NCBI RefSeq assembly: GCF_001905795.1
Contig: NZ_LIXJ01000002.1
Span: forward strand, 393,834-457,833
DNA length: 64,000 bases
Direction: 5' to 3'
Source of the DNA: Streptomyces sp. CB01580
GTDB lineage: Bacteria > Actinomycetota > Actinomycetes > Streptomycetales > Streptomycetaceae
The first letter of the stretch is position 1, and every line of letters starts with the position of its first letter. Shown here one piece after another: positions 35,643 to 43,873 of this stretch. A model generated the notes under the pieces. It ran no database searches. It had not been told where the DNA came from and saw only the letters and a list, made by a program, of their open reading frames with translations. The position numbers and the translations under genes are program-made.

Positions 35643-37178
35643 ATGACCACCCTGACCTCTGCCACGGACACCCTCACCCGCGACGCCCTCGCCGTCCTCC
35701 AGCCCGGATTCACCGGCACCACCGCCCCGGACTGGGTGCTGCGCCGGGTCGACGAAGGGCTCGCCTCCGTCGCGCTGTTCGGCCGCAACGTCCAGACGCC
35801 CGAGCAGGTCACCGCGCTCACCACCCAGCTCAGGGCCGAGCGCGAGGACCTCCTCGTGGCGATCGACGAGGAGGGCGGCGACGTCACCCGGCTGGAGGTC
35901 CGCACCGGCTCCTCCTTCCCCGGCAACCTCGCGCTCGGGTACGTCGACGACGTCGACCTGACCCGCGCGGTCGCCCAGGAGCTGGGCCGTCGGCTCGCCG
36001 AGTGCGGCGTCGACCTCAACTGGGCCCCGTCCGCCGACATCAACTCCAACCCGGACAACCCGATCATCGGCGTGCGCGCCTTCGGCGCCGACACCCAGCT
36101 CGTCGCCCGGCACACCGCCGCGTACATCGAGGGCCTCCAGGCGTCCGGAGTCGCCGCCTGCACCAAGCACTTCCCCGGACACGGCGACACCGCCGTCGAC
36201 TCGCACCACGCGATGCCCCGCATCGACGTCGACCTGGAGACCCTGCACGCCCGGGAGCTGGTGCCCTTCCGCGCCGCCGTCGAGGCGGGCTCCAAGTGCG
36301 TGATGAGCGCGCACATCCTGCTGCCCGCGCTCGACGCCGACCGCCCCGGGACGGTCAGCCCGCGGATCCTCACCGGTCTGCTGCGCGAGGAACTGGGCTA
36401 CGACGGCCTGATCGTCACCGACGCCGTCGAGATGCGGGCCATCGCCGGGACCTACGGCATCGAGCGCGGTTCCGTCCTCGCCATCGCCGCGGGCGCCGAC
36501 GCGCTGTGCGTCGGCGGCGGCCTGGAGGACGACGGCACCGTGCTGCGGCTGCGCGACGCGCTGGTCGCGGCGGTGCGCAACGGCGAACTCCCCGAGGAGC
36601 GGCTCGCGGACGCGGCCGCGCGGGTACGCGCCCTCGCGTCCTGGACGCGGGCGGCGAAGGGGGCCGGTTCGGAGCCGGGCGCGGCAGCGCAGGAGGGGAT
36701 CGCGCCCGGCACCGCGGCCGGTTCCGGCATCGGCCTGGTCGCCGCCCGCCGCGCCGTGCGCGTGACCGGCTCCGCCGAGCCGCTGACCGCGCCCGCCTAC
36801 GTCGCCTCGTTCACCTCCGCGTCGAACATCGCGGTCGGCGACGAGACGCCCTGGGGCGTGGCCGCCGAACTGGACCGGCTGGTGCCGGGCACGCGGACGG
36901 GCACGTACGACGGCGAGACCGAGGAGCCCGCGGGCGCCGTGGTGCGGGCGGCGGGGGAGCGGCGGATCGTCGTGGTCGTCCGCGACGCCCACCGTCACGC
37001 CTGGATGGGCGAGGCCCTGGACGCCCTGGTCGCGCGGCGCCCCGACACGGTCGTGGTCGAGATGGGCGTCCCGCAGGCACCCGCCAGGGGAGCCCTGCAC
37101 ATCGCCACGCACGGCGCCGCCCGCGTCTGCGGGCAGGCGGCCGCGGAGATCATCGCGCGGGGCGGCACGGAGGACTGA
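35643..37178 (+). CDS. dasD: GH3-family beta-N-acetylhexosaminidase DasD
   Basis: This 511-residue intracellular glycoside hydrolase of family 3, NagZ subgroup, has the KHFPGHGDTAVDSHHAMP loop carrying the Asp-His acid/base dyad. The nucleophile Asp is in GLIVTDAVEMRA. It lacks a signal peptide, so it probably splits imported chitobiose into GlcNAc. The extra C-terminal about 160 residues form a second domain (IVVVVRDAHRHAWMGEALDA), as in two-domain GH3 enzymes. It is the last gene of the das operon before a strong terminator. Confidence 0.92.
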   Translation: MTTLTSATDTLTRDALAVLQPGFTGTTAPDWVLRRVDEGLASVALFGRNVQTPEQVTALTTQLRAEREDLLVAIDEEGGDVTRLEVRTGSSFPGNLALGYVDDVDLTRAVAQELGRRLAECGVDLNWAPSADINSNPDNPIIGVRAFGADTQLVARHTAAYIEGLQASGVAACTKHFPGHGDTAVDSHHAMPRIDVDLETLHARELVPFRAAVEAGSKCVMSAHILLPALDADRPGTVSPRILTGLLREELGYDGLIVTDAVEMRAIAGTYGIERGSVLAIAAGADALCVGGGLEDDGTVLRLRDALVAAVRNGELPEERLADAAARVRALASWTRAAKGAGSEPGAAAQEGIAPGTAAGSGIGLVAARRAVRVTGSAEPLTAPAYVASFTSASNIAVGDETPWGVAAELDRLVPGTRTGTYDGETEEPAGAVVRAAGERRIVVVVRDAHRHAWMGEALDALVARRPDTVVVEMGVPQAPARGALHIATHGAARVCGQAAAEIIARGGTED

Positions 37179-37282
37179 GAGCCGAGGCGTGGTGCGGGGA
37201 GGGGGGCAGCACCACCCCCGGTCCCGCACGACGTCCGCCCGCGCGGGCCGTCCGTTCGCGCGGGCCGTGCCGGTCCGGATGC

Positions 37283-37325
37283 CAGGAGGCCCGGAGCACC
37301 CGAGGTGGGTGCTCCGGGCCTCCTG
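37283..37325. terminator. Terminator between dasD and nagB
   Basis: A perfect 19-bp stem (CAGGAGGCCCGGAGCACCC with its complement) closes a 5-base loop between two convergent genes. It is likely bidirectional. Confidence 0.92.
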
Positions 37326-37352
37326 ACGTTTCCGGCCGGGCCGCGGTGTGTC

Positions 37353-38138
37353 CTACAGCCCCTGCCAGGACGGCTTCGTCGCGTACGTGGCACGGAAGTA
37401 GTCCGCCAGCTTCAGCTTGGCGGCGGCGGCCTCGTCGACCACCACCGTCGCGTGCGGGTGCAGCTGCAGCGCCGAGGCCGGCACGATCGAGGCCACCGGC
37501 CCCTCCACCGTCTGCGCCACGGCGTCCGCCTTGCCCTCGCCGGTGGCGAGCAGGATCGGGTGACGGGCCTCCAGGATGGTGCCGATGCCCTGGGTGATCA
37601 CGTGATGCGGCACCTGGGAGACGTCGTCGTCGAAGAAGCGCGCGTTGTCGATCCGGGTCTGCTCGGTGAGCGTCTTGATCCGGGTGCGGGACGCGAGCGA
37701 GGAGCACGGCTCGTTGAAGCCGATGTGGCCGTCGGTGCCGATGCCGAGGAGCTGGATGTCGACCCCGCCGGCCTCGGCGAGCGCCTTGTCGTACGCCTCG
37801 CAGGCGGCCGGGATGTCCTCGGCGGAGCCGTCGGGGCCCATGAAGGACTCCTCGGGCAGGCCGAGCGGTTCGACGACCTCGCGCAGCACCACGGAGCGGT
37901 AGGACTCCGGGTGGCCCGCGGGCAGTCCGACGTACTCGTCGAGCTGGCAGATGCGGGCGCGCGAGACGTCCAGGGCACCGGAGCGGACCTTCTCCGTCAG
38001 CGCGCGGTAGATGGGCAGCGGGGTCGAGCCGGTGGCAACGCCGAGAAGGGCGTCGGGCTTGCGGCTCAGCAGGGCGCCGATGGCCTCCGCGATGAGTTCG
38101 CCGCCTGCCTTGGCGTCCGGGACGATGACAACTTCCAC
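37353..38138 (-). CDS. nagB: Glucosamine-6-phosphate deaminase NagB
   Basis: This 261-residue enzyme converts GlcN-6-P to fructose-6-P and ammonia. Signatures: LGVATGSTPLPIYRAL, the catalytic-base region CQLDEYVGLPAGHPESY, and LLGIGTDGHIGFNEP. It completes the pathway of imported chitobiose: DasD, then GlcNAc phosphorylation and deacetylation elsewhere, then NagB. The start GTG 38138 is preceded by GGCAGG. A DasR-like operator lies 32-47 bp upstream. Confidence 0.95.
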   Translation of the reverse strand: MEVVIVPDAKAGGELIAEAIGALLSRKPDALLGVATGSTPLPIYRALTEKVRSGALDVSRARICQLDEYVGLPAGHPESYRSVVLREVVEPLGLPEESFMGPDGSAEDIPAACEAYDKALAEAGGVDIQLLGIGTDGHIGFNEPCSSLASRTRIKTLTEQTRIDNARFFDDDVSQVPHHVITQGIGTILEARHPILLATGEGKADAVAQTVEGPVASIVPASALQLHPHATVVVDEAAAAKLKLADYFRATYATKPSWQGL

Positions 38139-38169
38139 GCTGGGCCTGCCGATCTGAAGAGTGGTATCA

Positions 38170-38185
38170 GGTGGTATAGACCAAT
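38170..38185. promoter_or_regulatory. DasR operator-like site upstream of nagB and the SIS gene
   Basis: GGTGGTATAGACCAAT matches 12 of 16 consensus positions, with an intact TAGACCA half. It lies in the 268-bp divergent region shared by nagB and the SIS-domain gene, and is placed to control nagB. Confidence 0.72.
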
Positions 38186-38223
38186 CAAGTTCCCAATCTA
38201 GCAGAAGCGGGCGACGCGGACAC

Positions 38224-38256
38224 GGCGTGGACAAGGCGTGGACACGGCGTGGACGG
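38224..38256. repeat. Three tandem 11-bp repeats
   Basis: GGCGTGGACA-type units begin at 38224, 38235 and 38246. They lie between nagB and the SIS gene, with no known role. Confidence 0.6.
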
Positions 38257-38406
38257 GGGCGGCCGTGCCCGTCCCGGCCGCGTCCCGCTGGCGGGCCTGC
38301 GCGCCCCCGTGTTCGACTGGTTCGGGAGGCGTCTCCTGCGCACGGGAACGTCTCCCGAACAGGGGCCGTATCGGAACACTCCTGGGAGGACCGGGAGGCA
38401 CTCGAC

Positions 38407-39477
38407 ATGGCAGCCACGTCCTCGGCCGCGGAGAGCGAGCAACCGGGCCGGATCATGGCCCGCGAGATGGCCGAGCAGCCCGCGGCGCTGCGGCGCGTCC
38501 TCGACCGGGGCGCCCCCGCGATCCGCGAGGTGGCCGCCGAGATCGCGGCGCGCGAGCCGCGCTTCGTCCTCCTCGCCGCCCGCGGCACCTCGGACAATGC
38601 CGCGCTCTACGCCAAGTACCTGCTGGAGATCCGGCTCGGCCTGCCCTGCGGTCTGACCTCGATGTCCACCACGACCGCGTACGGCGCCAAGCCCAGGCTC
38701 GCGGACGTCCTGGCCGTCACCGTCAGCCAGTCCGGGAGCTCGCCCGACCTGGTGGCCTCCACCAGGGCGGCCCGGGAGGCCGGGGCGATCACCCTGGCCG
38801 TCACCAACAACCCGGACTCGCCGCTCGCCGCGGTCTCCGAGTACCACATCGACGTGCTGGCGGGCCCGGAGCGGGCCCTCCCGGCCACCAAGACGTACAC
38901 CGCCTCCCTGCTGTCCCTCTATCTCTTCGTGGAGGGCCTGCGCGGCGGCGAAGGCGCGGCGGCCGCGGTCCTGCCGGAGACGGCCGAGGCGGTCCTGGCC
39001 CGCCGCGAGGAGGTCGGGGCCCTGGCGTCGCGCTACCGCTTCGCGGAGCGCATGGTCATCACCTCGCGCGGCTACGGCTACCCGACGGCCAAGGAGGCCG
39101 CGCTCAAGCTGATGGAGACCAGCTACATCCCCGCCCTCTCCTACTCCGGCGCCGATCTGCTGCACGGCCCGCTCGCCATGGTGGACAACGTCTCCCCGGT
39201 GATCGCGGTCGTCACCGGCGGCCGGGGCGGCGAGGCGCTCCGCCCGGTCCTGAACCGGCTGCGGGCCCGGGGCGCGGATCTCGTCGTGGTCGGCCCCGAG
39301 GCGCGGGTGGCGGAGGCGTCCGCGGGCTTCGTACTGCCGACGGCCGGGGTCGCCGAGGAGGTCCAGCCGGTGCTGGAGATCCTGCCGCTGCAGAGGCTGG
39401 CGTACGAGGTGGCGATCGCGCGCGGTCAGGACCCTGACGCGCCGCGCGCCCTGTCCAAGATCACCGAGACCCGCTGA
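38407..39477 (+). CDS. SIS-domain sugar-phosphate isomerase-type protein (GlmS-like, no glutaminase)
   Basis: This 356-residue protein has two SIS domains, like the isomerase half of GlmS: ARGTSDNAALYAKYLLEIRL, TVSQSGSSPDLVASTRAARE, SRGYGYPTAKEAALKLMETS and the terminal PRALSKITETR block. The N-terminal glutamine amidotransferase domain is missing, so ammonia-dependent synthesis, or more likely a deaminase/isomerase reaction on amino-sugar phosphates, is expected. The start is ATG 38407 with GGAGG about 9 bases upstream. It is divergent from nagB and shares its operator region, which supports a role in GlcN-6-P metabolism. Confidence 0.88.
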   Translation: MAATSSAAESEQPGRIMAREMAEQPAALRRVLDRGAPAIREVAAEIAAREPRFVLLAARGTSDNAALYAKYLLEIRLGLPCGLTSMSTTTAYGAKPRLADVLAVTVSQSGSSPDLVASTRAAREAGAITLAVTNNPDSPLAAVSEYHIDVLAGPERALPATKTYTASLLSLYLFVEGLRGGEGAAAAVLPETAEAVLARREEVGALASRYRFAERMVITSRGYGYPTAKEAALKLMETSYIPALSYSGADLLHGPLAMVDNVSPVIAVVTGGRGGEALRPVLNRLRARGADLVVVGPEARVAEASAGFVLPTAGVAEEVQPVLEILPLQRLAYEVAIARGQDPDAPRALSKITETR

Positions 39478-39899
39478 CGCCGGCCCGGATCACCCGGACC
39501 CGCTCACATGTCGGCCCCGGGGGAGCGCGCGGGTCGCGGGGAGCACGGCGGGCCGCGGGGCCCGGAAACACCCGCGGGCCGCGGCGCCAGGACGGGACCC
39601 TCGGCCCGTCCGGCACCGCAGCCCGGAATGTGACCGTCCACCGGACGGCCCGCTCGGCCGGCGGTGTGCGGTGCCGTCGGCCGGGAGAGGCGCCCGCGCG
39701 GTCAGGGCAGAGAGCGCGGATGCCTCGATCCGCTCTCCTGTGCGGGGAGGGCGGAAGCTCTGTCCCCAGCATTGTGGACTAGACCATTCGTCCCTGTCCA
39801 TCCATCGGAGCACGGCAATTCCACGGGCCCGTTTCCTTCCACGTACGACGGCGTCGTCCGGTTCGGAACCATGCCCCGAGCGCGGGTACGCTCGCACAC
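39478..39899. other. 422-bp region upstream of the sensor kinase
   Basis: No gene is supported. The first 200 bp are GC-rich with several CCGCGG/GGGCCGCG dyads, which may end the SIS transcript. The last 130 bp are less GC-rich and carry the DasR-like site at 39773-39788, probably the promoter region of the kinase gene. Confidence 0.55.
39773..39788. promoter_or_regulatory. Candidate DasR site upstream of the sensor kinase
   Basis: TGTGGACTAGACCATT matches the DasR consensus at 12 of 16 positions, keeping the CTAGACCA half exactly. It lies 112 bp upstream of the kinase start. This is a prediction only. Confidence 0.45.
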
Positions 39900-41375
39900 G
39901 TGCCCTCCATGAACGACCTCGTCCGCCAGCACACAGCCCTCGGTGACACCGACCTGGAGTGGCTGCACCTGCTGGTCTCGGAGTGGCAATTGCTCTCCGA
40001 CCTGTCCTTCGCCGACCTCGTGCTCTGGGTCCCCACCCGCGACGGCACCCGCTACGTGTCCGTGGCCCAGATGCGGCCCAACACGGGACCGACCTCCTAC
40101 CAGAACGACATGGTGGGCCACCTGGTGCCGCGCGGTCGCCGGCCGATGCTCGACGTGGCGCTGGACGAGGGCCGGATCGTGCGCGAGGGCGACCCGGAAT
40201 GGCGCGAGGAGGTCCCGGTGCGGGTGGAGTCGATCCCCGTGCGCCGGGAGGGCCGGGTCCTCGGCGTGATCGCCCGCAACACCAACCTGCTGACCGTGCG
40301 CACGCCGTCCCGGCTGGAGCTCACCTATCTGCAGTCGGCCTCCGACCTGGCCCAGATGATCGCCGCCGGGACCTTCCCGTTCCCCGGCCAGCAGGTCGAC
40401 ATGGACGCCTCGCCCCGCGTCGGCGACGGCCTGCTCCGGCTCGACGCCGACGGCGTCGTGCAGTACGCCAGCCCCAACGGCCTCTCCGCGTACCACCGCC
40501 TCGGTCTCGCCTCCGACCTGGTCGGCCAGCACCTGGGCTCGATCACCGCCGAACTCGCCCCGTCCCGGGGGCCGGTGGACGAGGCGCTGGTCAAACTGGC
40601 CAGTGGCTACGCGCCCCGTGAGTTCGAGGTCGAGGGCGCGGGCGGAGTGATCCAGCTCCGGGCCATCCCGCTCAAGCCCAAGGGTGTCCGGATCGGTTCG
40701 CTGGTCCTCCTGAGGGACGTCACCGAACTGCGCCGCCGCGAGCGGGAGCTGATCACCAAGGACGCCACCATCCGGGAGATCCACCACCGGGTGAAGAACA
40801 ACCTCCAGACCGTCGCCGCCCTGTTGCGGCTCCAGGCCCGGCGGATGGACTCGGCCCGCGGGCGCGAGGCCCTCAACGAGGCGGTGCGGCGCGTCGGTTC
40901 GATCGCCATCGTTCATGAGACGCTGTCTCAGAATCTGGACGAGCGGGTGGAGTTCGACGAGATCGCCGACCGGGTCATCGCCATGGTCGCGGAGATCTCT
41001 CCGGGCAAGGTCACCTGCTGCCGCACGGGGCGCTTCGGCATCCTCGACGCCGAGGTGGCCACGCCGCTGGCGATGGTTCTCACGGAGGTCCTGCAGAACG
41101 CGCTGGAGCACGCCTTCACGCTCGCCGAGCACGGCACGGTGGACGTGTCCGCGGTGCGCGGCGGCCCCTCCGCCGAACAGCGGCTGCTGATCACGGTCCA
41201 GGACGACGGATGCGGTCTGCCCGAGGGCTTCGACCCGCAGAGCGCCGGCAACCTGGGCCTGCAGATCGTGCGGACGCTGGTCGAGGGGGAGCTGGGTGGG
41301 ACCTTCGCGATGATCCCGGCGCCCGGGCGCGGCACCCAGGTCGTCCTCGACATCCCGGTCCGGTCCCACAAGTAG
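39900..41375 (+). CDS. PdtaS-type sensor histidine kinase
   Basis: This 491-residue soluble kinase has an N-terminal GAF-like domain (residues about 1-150), a PAS domain (DGLLRLDADGVVQYASPNGL), a HisKA_2 dimerisation domain with the phospho-His in REIHHRVKNNLQTVAALLRL, and a HATPase domain (VLTEVLQNALEHAF, DDGCGLPEGF, GNLGLQIV). In mycobacteria, PdtaS phosphorylates PdtaR, an ANTAR RNA-binding antiterminator. No partner regulator is encoded beside it here. The start GTG 39900 is chosen; ATG 39909 (MNDLVRQ) is 3 codons in. A terminator follows. Confidence 0.88.
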   Translation: MPSMNDLVRQHTALGDTDLEWLHLLVSEWQLLSDLSFADLVLWVPTRDGTRYVSVAQMRPNTGPTSYQNDMVGHLVPRGRRPMLDVALDEGRIVREGDPEWREEVPVRVESIPVRREGRVLGVIARNTNLLTVRTPSRLELTYLQSASDLAQMIAAGTFPFPGQQVDMDASPRVGDGLLRLDADGVVQYASPNGLSAYHRLGLASDLVGQHLGSITAELAPSRGPVDEALVKLASGYAPREFEVEGAGGVIQLRAIPLKPKGVRIGSLVLLRDVTELRRRERELITKDATIREIHHRVKNNLQTVAALLRLQARRMDSARGREALNEAVRRVGSIAIVHETLSQNLDERVEFDEIADRVIAMVAEISPGKVTCCRTGRFGILDAEVATPLAMVLTEVLQNALEHAFTLAEHGTVDVSAVRGGPSAEQRLLITVQDDGCGLPEGFDPQSAGNLGLQIVRTLVEGELGGTFAMIPAPGRGTQVVLDIPVRSHK

Positions 41376-41417
41376 TCCCGTTCGGCAGAGGTGCGCCGGT
41401 TCCGGCGGTGCATACGG

Positions 41418-41456
41418 CAGCGAGCCCGGACCGTGGTGGACGGTCCGGGCTCGCTG
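41418..41456. terminator. Terminator between kinase and wblE
   Basis: A perfect 17-bp stem (CAGCGAGCCCGGACCGT with its complement) closes loop GGTGG, between convergent genes. Confidence 0.9.
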
Positions 41457-41562
41457 TTCATGCATGCGCTGTGGGGGGTACTGCGCGCTGCGACTCGGGG
41501 GCGGGGTTGTGCGTACGCGCTGTACGCGCCGCCGGGCTGAGGCTCGTAGCGGTGGCGTCGGC

Positions 41563-41820
41563 TCAGGCGCTGGCGTTACGCGCCCGGTTGCGAGCGGCAC
41601 GGCGCTTCATCGCGCGGCGCTCGTCCTCGCTGAGGCCACCCCAGACACCGGAGTCCTGGCCGGACTCGAGCGCCCACTGCAGGCACTGCTCCATGACGGG
41701 GCAGCGACGGCAGACGGCCTTGGCTTCCTCGATCTGCAGCAGCGCAGGACCGGTGTTGCCGATGGGGAAGAACAGCTCGGGGTCTTCCTCACGACAAACG
41801 GCGTTGTGACGCCAGTCCAT
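41563..41820 (-). CDS. wblE: WhiB-family iron-sulfur protein WblE
   Basis: This 85-residue Wbl protein has the four cluster-binding cysteines Cys9, Cys37, Cys40 and Cys46 (VCRRCPVMEQC) and the GVWGG turn. A basic C-terminus follows (RRAMKRRAARNRARNASA). It is the Streptomyces counterpart of WhiB1. Such proteins bind region 4 of the principal sigma factor and respond to NO or oxygen through the 4Fe-4S cluster. The start ATG 41820 follows AAGGAGAGG. The upstream gene-free region is long and comparatively AT-rich. Confidence 0.95.
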   Translation of the reverse strand: MDWRHNAVCREEDPELFFPIGNTGPALLQIEEAKAVCRRCPVMEQCLQWALESGQDSGVWGGLSEDERRAMKRRAARNRARNASA

Positions 41821-42138
41821 GGCTGCTACCTCTCCTTGGTGTTGCATACAGTGCTTGTGAATGTGAACGCTTTCACGAATCCCCCCGCAGGTAATGGGCC
41901 GACGCCCAGATGAACTGGTTGTGGTCCTGTGAGATGAGGAGGGGTTCTGGCTCTCAGTGGAGGCCGTTGTTGCGGGCCGTCCCGATCGCCATGTAGAGAT
42001 TCGCAAACCTCGGCGACGGATACAACCCCTTCTGGAAAGTTTTTTTTGATTCCTCGGTGTCGACTAGGTCACAGCCGTACTTCTATGGGGTGGAGTCCAG
42101 CCCAAACGTTCGACTTAAAGGACTTTGGGCCCTTCCAC
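41821..42138. other. 318-bp upstream region of wblE
   Basis: No gene is seen. It contains an imperfect palindrome GTGAACGCTTTCAC (41863-41876), 43 bp before the wblE start, and a run of eight or more Ts near 42041 that is unusual at this G+C content. It probably carries several wblE promoters; I could not assign -35/-10 pairs with confidence. Confidence 0.55.
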
Positions 42139-43107
42139 TCACACAATCACACGCAGTGCACGGCGTACGCCTGTGAACGTCACACTTTTGCGCACTCCGA
42201 GATGGTCGCCGTCCATCTGGAAAGGGAGGGGCGCCTTTGAATGCAAGGTGAAGTCCGTGAGGTCGTGAAGGGAGACGGCGTGCTTGCCGCGAGGGCCCTT
42301 CTCGGGGCTCGACGTGAGCAGCTGGGTGGCGTAGCGGGCGACCGCCGAGGTGGAGAGCCGCTTGAGTCCGAGCACGTCCAGACCGGTGTCGAAGGAGGCT
42401 GTCGGGGAGGCGTATATGGGGCGGTTCCCCAGGTAGGTCCAGGGGGAGGTGTTCGAGATTATGGACAGCGCGAGATCGTCGACCGGTTCCAGGCCGGGGG
42501 CCTCCAGTCTGATCGTTCCGTGCCGACGGTGCGGTTCCTCCAGGAATTGCCGGACCACCTGGCGCACGTACAAGGCGTGTGTCGATCGTTTCCCGAGTTC
42601 GCGCTTTTGTTCGACGCGGCCGATCACGCTCGCGTCGAATCCGAGCCCGGCGCAGAAAGTGAACCAGCGTTCAGGGACGGATTCGTCCTCGGTGCCCGGG
42701 GTGCCGGCCGCGAGTCCGAGGCCGACGGTGCGTTCGGTGCGGTTGGCGAGCGCGTCCAGGATCGCGCCGGTCGCCTCGACCGCGTCGTTCGGCAGGCCCA
42801 GGGCGCGCGCGAAGACGTTGGTGGAGCCGCCGGGGACCACCGCGAGTCGGGGCAGGACGTCCAGGTCGGGGCCGTTGTGCAGCAGTCCGTTGACGATCTC
42901 GTTGACCGTGCCGTCGCCGCCCAGCGAGACCACGAGGTCGATCTCCCCCGAGTCCGCGGCCTCCCGTCCGAGGTCCCGGGCGTGCCCCCGGTACTCCGTG
43001 GTCACGGCCTCCAGCTTCATCTCGCTGGCCAGGGCGTGGATGAGTACGTCACGGGTCCGCGCACTGGTGGTGGTAGCAGCTGGATTGACCACGAGGAGTG
43101 CGCGCAT
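42139..43107 (-). CDS. Diacylglycerol kinase-like lipid kinase
   Basis: This 322-residue DAGK-catalytic-domain protein (YegS/BmrU family) has the nucleotide loop VSLGGDGTVNEIVNGLL (GGDGT), VVPGGSTNVFARALGLP, and the fold-typical N-terminus MRALLVVNPAATTTS. It is predicted to phosphorylate diacylglycerol or a related lipid at the membrane surface. The start is ATG 43107. It lies head-to-head with a small membrane protein gene and upstream of wblE. Confidence 0.9.
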   Translation of the reverse strand: MRALLVVNPAATTTSARTRDVLIHALASEMKLEAVTTEYRGHARDLGREAADSGEIDLVVSLGGDGTVNEIVNGLLHNGPDLDVLPRLAVVPGGSTNVFARALGLPNDAVEATGAILDALANRTERTVGLGLAAGTPGTEDESVPERWFTFCAGLGFDASVIGRVEQKRELGKRSTHALYVRQVVRQFLEEPHRRHGTIRLEAPGLEPVDDLALSIISNTSPWTYLGNRPIYASPTASFDTGLDVLGLKRLSTSAVARYATQLLTSSPEKGPRGKHAVSLHDLTDFTLHSKAPLPFQMDGDHLGVRKSVTFTGVRRALRVIV

Positions 43108-43268
43108 GACGGCCAGAGTACCTACCCGGTGGTATCGCCCTGAAGTCCTGTCCCATGACCTCACGCTCGGTGACGGACCACGCGCGGTGGGACGGGCGGG
43201 TGCCCGCGCCCCGTGGTGTTCGCCACCCCGGCTTCGCTTTCGAGGGGCCGGGATGCCAACCTGCAGGG

Positions 43269-43736
43269 GTGAGTACTCAGCAGAACGCGCCCGACTCGTC
43301 GCCGTCGTCGCCCTCGCCGTCGGCCGGACCGGCGAAGCCGAGCAGGATCACGCTCGTGGCGGCGCTCACCGCCCTGGAGGGGACGGCGCTCGTCGTCGGC
43401 GGGATCTACATGCTGGTGATGGGGATGCTCGGACACCCCGAGAGTCCGCAGCAGGCGGAGATGGGCGGGCTCACCCTGATCGCGCTGGGCCTGATCCCGC
43501 TGATCGCGGCGCGCGGTCTGCTGCTGCGGCGCGGCTGGAGCCGGGGCCCCGCGCTCATCACGCAGATCATGGGGCTCCCGGTGGCGTGGACGCTGCTGAG
43601 GTCCCACGGCGCGCTGATCCCGACAGGGATCGTGCTCGCCGCGGTGGTCGTGACCTCGCTCTACCAGCTGCTCAGGCCCACGACGATCGAGGAACTCGGC
43701 ATCCGCCGTCCCGGGACCACGACCCCGGACGCCTGA
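43269..43736 (+). CDS. Small four-helix membrane protein
   Basis: This 155-residue protein has a Ser/Pro-rich N-terminus (PDSSPSSPSPSAGPAKPS) and four hydrophobic segments (ALEGTALVVGGIYMLVMGML, LIALGLIPLIAARGLL, ALITQIMGLPVAWTLL, GIVLAAVVVTSLYQLL). I recognise no family with known function. GTG 43269 is the likely start; longer in-frame versions back to 43155 lack a ribosome site. Confidence 0.7.
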   Translation: MSTQQNAPDSSPSSPSPSAGPAKPSRITLVAALTALEGTALVVGGIYMLVMGMLGHPESPQQAEMGGLTLIALGLIPLIAARGLLLRRGWSRGPALITQIMGLPVAWTLLRSHGALIPTGIVLAAVVVTSLYQLLRPTTIEELGIRRPGTTTPDA

Positions 43737-43873
43737 GAGTCCGTCGGGAGCCGGGCCCGGGCGGGGCCCGCGGGACGGAGGCGGGCCGGGAACCGGCGGG
43801 GCATTCGGGCCCCGGGGCGGTCCGCCCGACCCGGCCGGACGTCCCCGTCGGCCGGACGCCCCGGCTTTGCCCC

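Noticed and set aside
34764..37229. An 820-codon minus-strand frame opposite dasC-dasD
   Set aside because: The plus strand encodes unmistakable permease and GH3 motifs, and the antisense reading is low-complexity.
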